DNA of 64,000 bases from Shewanella indica (GTDB lineage Bacteria; Pseudomonadota; Gammaproteobacteria; Enterobacterales; Shewanellaceae), in assembly GCF_002836975.1 (NCBI RefSeq), contig NZ_NIJK01000027.1, positions 124,001-188,000 of the forward strand, written 5' to 3'. The number at the start of each line of letters is the position of its first letter. The stretch's first letter is position 1. Below, piece by piece: positions 17,206 through 25,136 of this stretch. Below the pieces are notes generated by a model. That model made no database searches and was not told where the DNA came from. It saw only the letters and a list, made by a program, of their open reading frames with translations. Both the position numbers and the translations under genes were made by a program.

Positions 17206-18027
17206 ATGAGCATTAACAGACGTCAGGCCCTGGGCCAGATTATCGGAATTAGCGCCGCAGCAGCCGGAGCCAGCCTTACGGCCACTTGCGCCTTTGCTGC
17301 CACGGATGAGTCAGGAAACTACCGCCTGGAGTTGGGTGAAAAACTCAAATATGCTCCATTGGATCCTATGGAGACTGCCAAACTGGCTTATGAAACCGGC
17401 GGTGGCTGTATGCATCAGGTATTTCACGCCACTGTGACCATGCTGGCTCGGTCTGCCAGTGTCGATGCCGACAAGTTTGCCACCATTCCAACGGCGCTGG
17501 CCGGCTACGGTTTTGCCGGTGTTACCGGCCAAGGCACGCTTTGCGGTAACCTCAATGCGGTAGGTATGTTGGTTAATATTCTCGATGACATTAATGGCCA
17601 AAACTCCGCCGTCATAGGTTCCTTGTTCCGTTACTACGAGAATACCGAACTGCCTTTGTCCAGCGATGAGTTCGTTGCCGGTATTGGCTCCACCGCCGAA
17701 AAGACTGCCCTGGTGGTCAAATCCTCGGTTGCCAACAGCGTATTGTGTCACTCCTCTATCAGTAACTGGTCCAAGGCCTCAGGCAAGACCTTCTCTGAAA
17801 AAGGTGAACGTTGCTATCGTTTGTCGGCCTCTATTGCCTATCACTTAGTGGAACTCTTGAACCGAGCCTACAAGGGTGAAGACTTGGGCGCCCTGCCTGA
17901 AAGTAAACCCAGCTCAGAAGCCCAGAGCTGTCAGAGCTGTCATGGCTCCACAAGTACTATGGGACCCGCCGCCAGCGTCAAGACAGACATGGAATGTACC
18001 ACCTGTCATACCGGGCACTTTAACTGA
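17206..18027 (+). CDS. Tat-exported split-Soret-type diheme cytochrome c
   Basis: A 273-aa periplasmic redox protein. A twin-arginine signal (INRRQALGQIIG, residues 3-14) is followed by an Ala-rich stretch and ends near residue 32. The middle has the C_GCAxxG_C_C/split-Soret pattern: GGGCMHQVF (Cys68), GTLCGN (Cys113), SVLCHS (Cys181) and ERCYRL (Cys203), cysteines that could hold an iron-sulfur cluster. Two CxxCH heme sites close the protein (CQSCH at 242-246 and CTTCH at 264-268). ATG 17206 has AGGG at 8 nt; an in-frame GTG three codons upstream lies in the ribosome binding site. A lipoprotein gene follows after 10 bp. Electron partner is unknown. Confidence 0.82.
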   Translation: MSINRRQALGQIIGISAAAAGASLTATCAFAATDESGNYRLELGEKLKYAPLDPMETAKLAYETGGGCMHQVFHATVTMLARSASVDADKFATIPTALAGYGFAGVTGQGTLCGNLNAVGMLVNILDDINGQNSAVIGSLFRYYENTELPLSSDEFVAGIGSTAEKTALVVKSSVANSVLCHSSISNWSKASGKTFSEKGERCYRLSASIAYHLVELLNRAYKGEDLGALPESKPSSEAQSCQSCHGSTSTMGPAASVKTDMECTTCHTGHFN

Positions 18028-18037
18028 GGATTATCCG

Positions 18038-18580
18038 ATGAAAATCAGCTATCTGAGCCTGCTGCTCGGCTCGGCCCTGCTATTGGGAGGCTGTGGCAGC
18101 GATGATGACAACAATAATGGTGGCGGTGAGATCACGCCTCCGCCACCACCTGTGGAAAAACCCGGTCAGGATATCGCCGAAGCAAGTAGTATTGAGTTGA
18201 CTCTCAACAGCTTCGACCCAGATTCAGGCCAGGTCACCTTTGCCCTGCAAAACGCCGAAGGAAAAGCGCTCACCAATGCCGCCAAGTACCAAATCACCTA
18301 CTTTGGTTATCCGGCAGAAGAGCAAGCTTCCACCAAGCCCAAAGCCTGGAAACGCTGGCATGTAACCTATGGTTACAGCTGCGACCCGACAACCGAGTGC
18401 GCCGAGCCGCTGCAGGCTCTGGAAAGTGCCGGCAGCTACAGTTTCAGTCCATCAGGGCTCGACTGGGACGCTAATGCTGCTACTGGCGCGGTTAGCCGTT
18501 ACAAGGTAGCCATAGAGGTATTCGGAACTGAAATCAGCAATGAAGTGACGCTCTATTCTCCCACTACAGACGTAAACTAA
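18038..18580 (+). CDS. Lipoprotein resembling the N-terminal domain of MtrC/OmcA, without hemes
   Basis: A 180-aa lipoprotein: signal peptide with lipobox LGGC (lipidated Cys19), an Asp/Asn/Gly and Pro-rich linker (GSDDDNNN, PPPPP), then a beta-rich domain of about 130 residues (SSIELTLNSFDPDSGQVTF through YKVAIEVFGTE). The layout of lipobox, low-complexity linker and Ig-like domain recalls domain I of the outer-membrane cytochromes MtrC and OmcA, but there is no CxxCH motif. A Cys pair (YSCDPTTEC) could form a disulfide. ATG 18038 has GAGGA at 7 nt and lies 10 bp after the cytochrome stop, so the two form an operon. The MtrC resemblance is by eye only. Confidence 0.65.
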   Translation: MKISYLSLLLGSALLLGGCGSDDDNNNGGGEITPPPPPVEKPGQDIAEASSIELTLNSFDPDSGQVTFALQNAEGKALTNAAKYQITYFGYPAEEQASTKPKAWKRWHVTYGYSCDPTTECAEPLQALESAGSYSFSPSGLDWDANAATGAVSRYKVAIEVFGTEISNEVTLYSPTTDVN

Positions 18581-18583
18581 AGG

Positions 18584-19189
18584 TCACCAATCCCAAATGC
18601 CGTTGTTCAATGAGAGCAACGGCATTTGGGACTCATCCTCCTCCTCAAATTCAGTCATACGACAGGCCCAAAGGTGATTGCCTGGACTCAGTTGAATAAG
18701 TGAATAGTCGGCCAAAATATCCATCTCAAGAACATGCAACCTGAGCTCCAATTTACCCGACTGAGCCAAAGCCTTATTGATAGCCTCCCGCATTGCCATC
18801 AAGTACGGAGGGAGTTCTTCTTCACCTAATAGCAGTTTATCCTGATAGGGCTCCAGACTCATCAGATAGCTTAGTGAACCAAGCTCAACGCCTTCTATAG
18901 TACCTGCCAGCTCAATACCCGCCCATGGCTCATTATCATAGCGATAGCTGACCTTCAGTCTGGTCTGCCCATTTTCTGTGGTTATCCCAAGCCTGAGTTT
19001 CTCGTCTCCCCTTGTTCCCTCGGCTTTGCCGGGGTTAATTAAACTCGCTTCACAATTAAAGCTTGGGTTTAGATACTTGGAAATCAAGGTGTCAACCGCC
19101 AGGATACCCACAACAAATAACAGCAGTAACAACAGCAATATCCAGCTCCGGTTTTGGCGTAAGCGCCGCCGCAGAGTCGATTCAGTCAC
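18584..19189 (-). CDS. ToxS-like membrane partner protein, copy 2
   Basis: A 201-aa protein with one N-terminal membrane span (SWILLLLLLLFVVGILAV, about residues 15-32) and a periplasmic domain with Cys near its start (NCEAS) and near its end (WACRM). It starts at GTG 19189, overlapping the ToxR-like stop by 8 bp behind AAGGAGG at 9 nt, exactly as in copy 1. The last codons (LLSLNNGIWDW) lie inside the strong hairpin at 18592-18630. It appears to be a diverged paralogue of the product of 15531-16040. Confidence 0.6.
   Translation of the reverse strand: MTESTLRRRLRQNRSWILLLLLLLFVVGILAVDTLISKYLNPSFNCEASLINPGKAEGTRGDEKLRLGITTENGQTRLKVSYRYDNEPWAGIELAGTIEGVELGSLSYLMSLEPYQDKLLLGEEELPPYLMAMREAINKALAQSGKLELRLHVLEMDILADYSLIQLSPGNHLWACRMTEFEEEDESQMPLLSLNNGIWDW
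18592..18630. terminator. Bidirectional hairpin between the lipoprotein gene and toxS-like copy 2
   Basis: CCCAAATGCCGTTG, 11-nt loop, CAACGGCATTTGGG: a perfect 14-bp stem between convergent genes. It encodes the last codons of the leftward gene, so a terminator has been built into coding sequence. Neither side has a strong T-run. Confidence 0.65.
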
Positions 19190-19916
19190 AGCGCAACGCC
19201 TCCTTCAACCAAGTATGCTCGGGGGCACAATCATTCATCTGAGACATGGTCAGCTTGTAAGCTTTAAAGTACTCCCCTTGGTCACTTTCTCCCTTGAGCA
19301 CCATACTCAATACCTTGCTGTCATCACTGAGGGAAATGGAAATCGTACGCCAGCTATCGGGGCAAGGAGCCAGCCAGCCTTCAATGCTCTGAGTCAGATC
19401 TTTCAATGTCGCCAATGCCTTGGGTTCGCCATAGAGACGCAGGAAGGTAGTATTGCCCGAAGGGTGCGCGAGTTTTATCACTTCATCCGGCGTTTCCAGA
19501 TAGCGCAGCGGTCCGACTCTGGACGATAGAAAAAACAATATCAACCCACTCAGGAGTAACATCCAAAAAAAATGATACCAGGGTGTTTTTCCATTTAAAA
19601 ACAGAGAGATTGACTTACGTTTTTGAGTTTTTCTGTGCAGTAAAAAACCTTGCCGGTCGATGGGCTCCAACAGGCCACAGTAATCAGGCCCCAGGTATTG
19701 GCGGATACGGGCCACCGCTTGTTCCAATAAATGCTCTTGGTTGACGGGAATGCCCGCCTCCTGCAGCAATTGCATTCTGGAAACCACCTTGCCCTGATGG
19801 CTCAACAAAACACTCAACACACATTGTTCTATTTCAGACAAGACCCAAATCTTACCGGACCCAGTATGTTTGAGCGTGCCGGTATCAGCATCAAACCAAC
19901 AGCAACCTACCTGCAT
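19182..19916 (-). CDS. ToxR-like transmembrane winged-helix regulator, copy 2
   Basis: A 244-aa paralogue of the regulator at 16033-16779. An N-terminal winged helix (VGCCWFDADTGTLKHTG, LSEIEQCVLSVLLSHQGKVV, EQAVARIRQYLGPDYCGLLE) is followed by a span at about 117-136 (FFWMLLLSGLILFFLSS) and a periplasmic domain ending APEHTWLKEALRCD; copy 1 ends PWLKEVDLCG. ATG 19916 is chosen by alignment with copy 1; a longer upstream frame exists but would add an unlike N-terminus. It forms a translationally coupled pair with the downstream ToxS-like gene. Both pairs point left and bracket the cytochrome/lipoprotein genes. Confidence 0.72.
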   Translation of the reverse strand: MQVGCCWFDADTGTLKHTGSGKIWVLSEIEQCVLSVLLSHQGKVVSRMQLLQEAGIPVNQEHLLEQAVARIRQYLGPDYCGLLEPIDRQGFLLHRKTQKRKSISLFLNGKTPWYHFFWMLLLSGLILFFLSSRVGPLRYLETPDEVIKLAHPSGNTTFLRLYGEPKALATLKDLTQSIEGWLAPCPDSWRTISISLSDDSKVLSMVLKGESDQGEYFKAYKLTMSQMNDCAPEHTWLKEALRCD

Positions 19917-19959
19917 GGCATTGCTCAGCAGCAAATGAATGGCGGCAGTATAATGGAAA

Positions 19960-19995
19960 AAAACACCCATCCAGAGTGATCTGCATGGGTGTTTT
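19960..19995 (-). terminator. nhaD terminator
   Basis: AAAACACCCAT / ATGGGTGTTTT, 11-bp stem with a 14-nt loop. In the leftward direction it is followed by a T-run. It lies between nhaD and the ToxR-like copy 2 start. Confidence 0.75.
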
Positions 19996-20080
19996 CAGGC
20001 TTTTAAGAAAAGCGTGAACCTTCTCTCAGACTTTTCTCACGATTAAAAATTTGTTAATTAACAATATGATACATGCATTT

Positions 20081-21535
20081 CTAGAATGTTGAACTGTTAA
20101 GCCAGAGATGTATCAGAATACTGGCGATATAACCCAGGGCGATAACAGGCGTCCACTTGAGATGAGCCCCAAAAGTATAAATGCCCCTCGCTTGCCCCAT
20201 CAGCGCCACCCCGGCAGCACTGCCGATAGACAGCAAACTGCCCCCGACTCCGGCGGTCAGGGTTACCAGCAGCCATTGGCCAAGAGCCATATCCGGATTC
20301 ATGGTCAGTACGGCAAACATCACAGGAATGTTGTCTATGATGGAAGACAACACCCCAATGGCGATATTGGCATAAGTGGGATCCCACTGGGTGTACATGG
20401 CGTGAGACACCATACTCAGATAGCCCATAAAGCCCAAACCGCCAACACAGAGCACCACGCCATAGAAGAACAACAAAGTATCCCATTCGGCTCTGGCAAT
20501 ACGGCTGAAGACATCGAAAGGCACCACGTTACCCAGTTGCTCCAGACGCTTTTCATCCTGCATCAGGCGCGCCTTCTCCTGCGCCCTTGCCAATGCTTTG
20601 GGGAAATTCTTCCTCAGGTAGAAGCCAAAGCACTGCAGCAGTCCAAGACCTGTCATCATGCCAAGCACAGGTGGCAGCCCCAACAATGAATGAGCACAAA
20701 CAGCCATAGAAATAGTAAACAGTAACAGCAGCACTATCCGCTTGGCGCCTGTCTTGGTATAAACTTTTTCAACCAAGGCATCGGATCTTTCCCTGGAAAT
20801 AAACAGGCTCATGATCAGCGCCGGAACCAGGAAATTCACCAGTGATGGCAGGAACAGCTTAAAGAACTCGGAAAAGTGCACCATGCCCTTTTGCCACACC
20901 ATCAGAGTGGTGATATCCCCAAAGGGACTGAAGGCGCCACCGGCGTTGGCCGCCACCACTATGTTGATACAGGACAGGGTGATAAAACGGCGATTATCGG
21001 CGCCCATTTTCATCACCACGGCGCACATCAATAATGCCGTGGTCAGGTTATCGGCGATGGGTGAGATAAAGAAAGCCAATAAGCCGGTAAGCCAGAATAT
21101 CTGGTACAAACTGAAGCCCTTGCCGACCATCCAACAACGTAAAGCATCAAACAACCTGCGCTCTTCCATCGCGTTGATATAGGTCATTGCTACTAGCAAA
21201 AACAGCAACAATTCGGCATATTCGAGCAGGTTATGCTTAAAAGCCGCCTCGGCCACTTCCGACATACCGTTTTGGGTATAGATATAACCTATCATGCCCC
21301 AGATAAGACCGGCGGCGACCAATACAGGCTTGGACTTCCTCAGGTGCAGTTTCTCCTCCCCCATTACCAGCAAATAGGCGATGGTAAATAGAGTCAGTGC
21401 CAGATACCCCACAGTTGAGTCGGTCAGATTCAGGTTATTTACGGCTTCCGTGCTAGCCAGGACCGCAGGCGAAAACAGTCCGGACAAAATTCCTCCTAAG
21501 GCTGCGCAGCCCCCATGCAAACGCATCAACTTCAT
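20081..21535 (-). CDS. nhaD: NhaD-type Na+/H+ antiporter
   Basis: Polytopic antiporter of 484 aa that exports sodium (or lithium) for protons, giving salt tolerance. About twelve spans are seen, with the NhaD hallmarks FFISPIADNLTTALLMC (about residues 155-171), VAANAGGAFSPFGDITTLMVW (about 195-215) and a second half with SSIIDNIPVMFAVL. The N-terminus has a possible cleaved leader (SGLFSPAVLA). It is a single gene between two terminators; a salt-adapted marine host is consistent. Confidence 0.92.
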   Translation of the reverse strand: MKLMRLHGGCAALGGILSGLFSPAVLASTEAVNNLNLTDSTVGYLALTLFTIAYLLVMGEEKLHLRKSKPVLVAAGLIWGMIGYIYTQNGMSEVAEAAFKHNLLEYAELLLFLLVAMTYINAMEERRLFDALRCWMVGKGFSLYQIFWLTGLLAFFISPIADNLTTALLMCAVVMKMGADNRRFITLSCINIVVAANAGGAFSPFGDITTLMVWQKGMVHFSEFFKLFLPSLVNFLVPALIMSLFISRERSDALVEKVYTKTGAKRIVLLLLFTISMAVCAHSLLGLPPVLGMMTGLGLLQCFGFYLRKNFPKALARAQEKARLMQDEKRLEQLGNVVPFDVFSRIARAEWDTLLFFYGVVLCVGGLGFMGYLSMVSHAMYTQWDPTYANIAIGVLSSIIDNIPVMFAVLTMNPDMALGQWLLVTLTAGVGGSLLSIGSAAGVALMGQARGIYTFGAHLKWTPVIALGYIASILIHLWLNSSTF

Positions 21536-21702
21536 TTCAATGATCTCTCGGTAGGAAATTAACTAAAACCTAGCACAGAGACAGGAAATCAAATCTTGAT
21601 AAAACGCAAATTTCTGTAATTTAAGTGAGCAAGCCCAAGCCTTAAGCGGCAGACAACTGAAGAAAGGTTACCAAGGACTGGCAAAAAAACACCATAGATC
21701 AC

Positions 21703-21724
21703 AAAAGCGCCCGCAGGCGCTTTT
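21703..21724 (-). terminator. Terminator of the DUF481 gene
   Basis: AAAAGCGCC, loop CGCA, GGCGCTTTT; in the leftward direction it is followed by TTTTGTG. Confidence 0.75.
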
Positions 21725-21755
21725 ATCTGGTTCACACTTTTTATCTCACGACTTT

Positions 21756-22493
21756 TTAGAAGGAGTACAGCAGTGTCATGTTGGTTTCGGTATCTGTGCT
21801 CTTTTTGTCATCCAGCGGATCGCTGTTATAACGCACAACCACGGCAAACTTCATCGCCAATGCACCTATGATATTAGCGGTCAACGAAGTCTCGGAACGC
21901 GCGTCGAGCTTGTCACCATAGTCGGCAACAAACATCTGGCGGAATTTGGAGGTCTTGCTGATCTCAAGCTCATAGTTAATCACTCCGTGAGCCACCCAGC
22001 TGGCATCTGAGTTATAACCCAGAATAGCCCGCTGCTCACTGTCCAAACGCTGATACTGGTAACCAGGACCTATCTCGGCATCCAGGAAACTCTTGCTGCC
22101 CTGGAAAACCCGGTAGCCGTAACCGGCTGCGCTGTTGAACTTATAATCATAACCTGTAAAGGGATCGGCTTCGTAACTGGTGTTGGCAAACAGATAACTG
22201 CGCTCATCCAGACGGTAGTTACCCTGAACGCCACCAAAGTAACGCTTGGCGGTAACTTCTTCAGAGTCTTCCTTATACAGACCTTCGAGCAGATACTGGT
22301 TTTCCCAGTTACCCAGTTCGTGTTTCATCGCCAGGCGACCCTTCACCGAAGAGGTATCAGTGTTACCTGTGGTCAGGGTAGCCCCCAACTCCGCCTCACC
22401 GGCAAATGTTTTATCACCTTCGACAAAGTCGGCCCCTGCGTGAGCAAATGGTGCGACCAGCAGAATGGCTGCAGCGCTAAGCAGTTTTTTCAT
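21756..22493 (-). CDS. DUF481 family outer-membrane protein (YdiY-like)
   Basis: A 245-aa predicted beta-barrel. A signal peptide (residues 1-19) ends FAHA-GADFVEG. The DUF481 start AGEAELGATLTTGNTDTSSV is clear, followed by alternating aromatic strands (YLFANTSYEADPFTGYDY, GYGYRVFQ) and the terminal strand TLLYSF ending in Phe, as in barrels inserted by BAM. Physiological role is unknown; E. coli YdiY is acid-induced. It is monocistronic with its own terminator. Confidence 0.85.
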   Translation of the reverse strand: MKKLLSAAAILLVAPFAHAGADFVEGDKTFAGEAELGATLTTGNTDTSSVKGRLAMKHELGNWENQYLLEGLYKEDSEEVTAKRYFGGVQGNYRLDERSYLFANTSYEADPFTGYDYKFNSAAGYGYRVFQGSKSFLDAEIGPGYQYQRLDSEQRAILGYNSDASWVAHGVINYELEISKTSKFRQMFVADYGDKLDARSETSLTANIIGALAMKFAVVVRYNSDPLDDKKSTDTETNMTLLYSF

Positions 22494-22632
22494 TCTTGTG
22501 CATCTCCGTTCAAAGCAATCCCTAAAAAAACGGGCGCCATCTTAACATCTACAGCGAAAAATACGAAACAGCTCGCATTTCTCAGCCGAAAAACCTGATT
22601 GCGTACACCATCTTGATAACAATGGCCTCCAA

Positions 22633-22815
22633 TCATGCCCGCAACCCGGCCGCAGACATCAGCAGTCGCAACAGCGAAGAGACACTCAGTAAAGAAAGAA
22701 CACTCAAGCACCAAAGCAGCAGCATCCAACAGCCTGGACGGCTATCGAGCCAAGCCTTAGCGGGGGCCAACAGCCGGATGGCCCGGCCCCTCAAAGCATT
22801 AATGATAGGCATCAT
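22633..22815 (-). CDS. DUF2474-like small subunit of a cyanide-insensitive bd oxidase, now orphaned
   Basis: A 60-aa single-span protein; the C-terminal part CWMLLLWCLSVLSLLSVSSL and RLLMSAAGLR fits DUF2474, the small protein encoded after CioAB/CydAB-type oxidases. The ATG overlaps the stop of the cydB remnant in another frame (TCATTAATG region), which is normal operon coupling. Because the oxidase genes upstream are deleted, it has lost its promoter and partners and is probably not functional. The DUF2474 match rests on the short WxLSV...LLRLLM pattern. Confidence 0.55.
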   Translation of the reverse strand: MMPIINALRGRAIRLLAPAKAWLDSRPGCWMLLLWCLSVLSLLSVSSLLRLLMSAAGLRA

Positions 22816-23353
22816 CGGCGCTCACCTTGCCGCGGAACACATAATAGGTCCAGCAGGTATAGACCAGAATAATCGGGATAATGAACAGGGCCCCCACCAG
22901 CATAAAGCCTTGGCTCTGGGGCGGTGACGAGGCCTGCCAGATGCTGATGCCCGGTGGAATAATGTAGGGCCAGATGCTGATCCCAAGACCGCAGAACCCC
23001 AGTAACACCAACAGCAGCGTCATCACAAAGGGTTGGTAAGTATCTTGTTTTTGCAGCCCCAGGTACAGATTCCATCCCAGCAGTGCCGTCAATAAAGGCA
23101 CAGGTGACAGAAAAATAAGGTTCGGCAGCGAAAACCAACGCTCGGCGATTTGGGGATGTGCCAAAGGCGTCCAAATACTGACCAGCACTATCGCCACCAA
23201 CAAGCCTATGAGCAAAGAACGGCTCAGCAGAAACATCTGTTGCTGCAGATGCCCCTGGGTCTTCATGATTAGCCAGCTGCTGCCAAGGAGTCCGTAAGCG
23301 ACCACCAGGCCGACACCGCATAAAAGCGGGAAAGGCGCCAACCAATCGAGCTG
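22799..23353 (-). pseudogene. cydB: cydB (cytochrome bd ubiquinol oxidase subunit II) 3' fragment
   Basis: About 184 C-terminal residues of CydB/CioB starting at QLDWLAPFPLLCGVGLVVAY and running through GISIWPYIIPPGISIWQASS, SQGFMLVGALFIIPIILVY and FRGKVSADDAYH. A full-length subunit is about 335-380 aa. The N-terminal half, cydA and the promoter are absent. Directly upstream, from about 23354, the sequence belongs to an unrelated gene on the other strand. The remaining frame is intact, which suggests the loss is fairly recent. Confidence 0.8.
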
Positions 23354-23359
23354 CGAACC

Positions 23360-23791
23360 GGCAAGATGGCGCTCAGTATTCAAAAGCTGCAACTGATGAG
23401 CACCCTGGCCACCAGCACCCCGGTGCAATTGGCGCTGGCTCATTACTTGTCGACCCGCAGTTATGAGACCCACCTGCGACAATTGAGGCGCACCCTGGAG
23501 CAGCGAAAGTTTGCCACCTGGCAGGCATTGAAGAACCGCTTACCCGACAGTGTCAGAGTGCATTATGGCGATGGCGGCTATTTTCTCTGGGTAGAGTTAC
23601 CCGAGGGGCGGGACACCACAGAGCTCTATCGCCAGGCACTCTGGCAAGGAATAAGCCTGGCGCCGGGACAGATGTTCTCGGCGCACCGGGAGTTCAGCCA
23701 CTGTTTTCGCATCAACGCCTCACTGCCTGGTGGGCCAAAGTTGGAGCAATCGATAGCCAGCCTGGCCAAGCTTATCAAAAAGGCGTTGTGA
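23360..23791 (+). pseudogene. MocR/PdxR-type GntR regulator, 3' fragment of the aminotransferase-like domain
   Basis: About 143 residues from the end of a fold-type I aminotransferase domain: IQKLQLMSTLATSTPVQLAL, then RSYETHLRQLRRTLEQRK, then VHYGDGGYFLWVELPEG and the ending LAKLIKKAL. This matches the C-terminus of MocR-type regulators (about 460-490 aa). The winged-helix and most of the PLP domain, including the catalytic lysine, are missing. It abuts the cydB remnant head to head, so one deletion removed the 5' parts of both divergent genes. Confidence 0.75.
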
Positions 23792-23915
23792 TGACTCAAG
23801 AGCCATCCGGAAAACACTCCGCCAACCTCAACCCTATCACCCGAGTGTGTCGTGACAGCCAAGGCGCAACAACTCGCGCCCACCTCGGATTTACACTCTG
23901 GAAACTAAAAGTAAA

Positions 23916-23937
23916 AAAGCCCGCGAATGCGGGCTTT
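23916..23937. terminator. Terminator between the MocR remnant and fba
   Basis: AAAGCCCGC, loop GAAT, GCGGGCTTT with an A-run on the left, so it terminates leftward fba transcripts and possibly rightward ones. Confidence 0.8.
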
Positions 23938-23954
23938 CAATACAGAGAACGGGA

Positions 23955-25022
23955 TTACAGATTGATCTGTGGGTCCAGTTCGCCGGTCTGATAACGCTTG
24001 TACATGGCCTGCAGTGACAGCGGCTTGATCTTGGAGCCCATACCGGCACAACCGAAGGCTTCGTAGCGCACGGTACAGATGTCGGCCATAGCTTCCATAG
24101 AGGCCTTGAGGAATTTGCGTGGATCAAACTCAGTTGGGTTTTCGGCCAGGAACTTACGTACCGCACCGGTTGATGCCAGACGCAAATCTGTATCGATGTT
24201 AACCTTACGTACACCGTGCTTGATACCTTCAACAATCTCTTCCAGCGGCACGCCGTAAGTTTCAGGGATCGCGCCACCATACTGGTTGATGATCTGCAGC
24301 CACTCCTGAGGTACAGAAGAAGAACCGTGCATTACCAGGTGAGTGTTGGGGATACGGGCGTGGATCTCTTTGATGCGGTCGATACGCAGCACATCGCCGG
24401 TAGGCTTGCGGCTGAACTTGTAAGCACCGTGGCTGGTACCTATGGCGATGGCCAGGGCATCCACGTGAGTGTCGGCCACGAAGCGGGCAGCCTCTTCCGG
24501 GCTGGTCAACATCTGCTCATGGCTCAGGGTGCCTTCGGCGCCGATACCGTCTTCTTCACCGGCCATACCGGTTTCCAGGCTACCCAGACAACCGATTTCA
24601 CCTTCAACAGAAACACCACAGGCATGGGCGAACGCCACTGTCTTACGGGTAACATCGACGTTGTACTCATAAGAGGCAGGAGTCTTGCCGTCAGACATCA
24701 AGGAACCGTCCATCATCACAGAGCTCATGCCGAGCTGGATGGAACGCTGACACACGTCAGGGTGGGTACCGTGATCCTGGTGAATACACACAGGGATATC
24801 CGGATACTGCTCGAGGGCGGCCGCCATCAGATATTTGAGGAACTGAGGACGGGCATACTTACGGGCACCGGCTGAGGCCTGCACGATCACAGGGCTATCA
24901 GTGGCTTCGGCGGCCTGCATGATAGCACGCATCTGCTCCAGGTTGTTGACGTTGAACGCCGGGACGCCGTATCCATGTTCGGCGGCGTGGTCCAGCAGTT
25001 GGCGTAGGGAAATAAGGGCCAT
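23955..25022 (-). CDS. fba: Class II fructose-1,6-bisphosphate aldolase
   Basis: Zinc-dependent aldolase of glycolysis/gluconeogenesis, 355 aa. Landmarks: [11 protein letters not shown] near the N-terminus, HQDHGTHPD (zinc-ligand His), [25 protein letters not shown] with a second metal His, HGSSSVP with a third, and [11 protein letters not shown]. The sequence is of the long-insert class IIB type ([19 protein letters not shown]). It is the last gene of the tkt-epd-pgk-fba series; 115 bp with an internal hairpin separate it from pgk. Confidence 0.95.
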   Translation of the reverse strand: MALISLRQLLDHAAEHGYGVPAFNVNNLEQMRAIMQAAEATDSPVIVQASAGARKYARPQFLKYLMAAALEQYPDIPVCIHQDHGTHPDVCQRSIQLGMSSVMMDGSLMSDGKTPASYEYNVDVTRKTVAFAHACGVSVEGEIGCLGSLETGMAGEEDGIGAEGTLSHEQMLTSPEEAARFVADTHVDALAIAIGTSHGAYKFSRKPTGDVLRIDRIKEIHARIPNTHLVMHGSSSVPQEWLQIINQYGGAIPETYGVPLEEIVEGIKHGVRKVNIDTDLRLASTGAVRKFLAENPTEFDPRKFLKASMEAMADICTVRYEAFGCAGMGSKIKPLSLQAMYKRYQTGELDPQINL

Positions 25023-25087
25023 TTTTTTACTCCAATAATAGGGTGAATTACTTCACCGAGGTCGCTATCGCTTGGATTTAACTTGAT

Positions 25088-25108
25088 GCTCCCGGCAAAG
25101 CCGGGAGC
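25088..25108. repeat. Intercistronic hairpin between pgk and fba
   Basis: GCTCCCGGC, AAA, GCCGGGAGC: a 9-bp GC stem without a T-run in the leftward direction. It is more likely an mRNA-stabilising or processing element than a full terminator. Confidence 0.55.
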
Positions 25109-25136
25109 GGTTTCTTTATAATTCTTTTGACTTTGC

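Noticed and set aside
23366..23482. Complete N-terminal extension of the cydB fragment (MSQVGLITAGRQVMSQ...)
   Set aside because: The upstream minus-strand codons lie opposite the MocR remnant and have no CydB similarity; the true homology starts near 23353.
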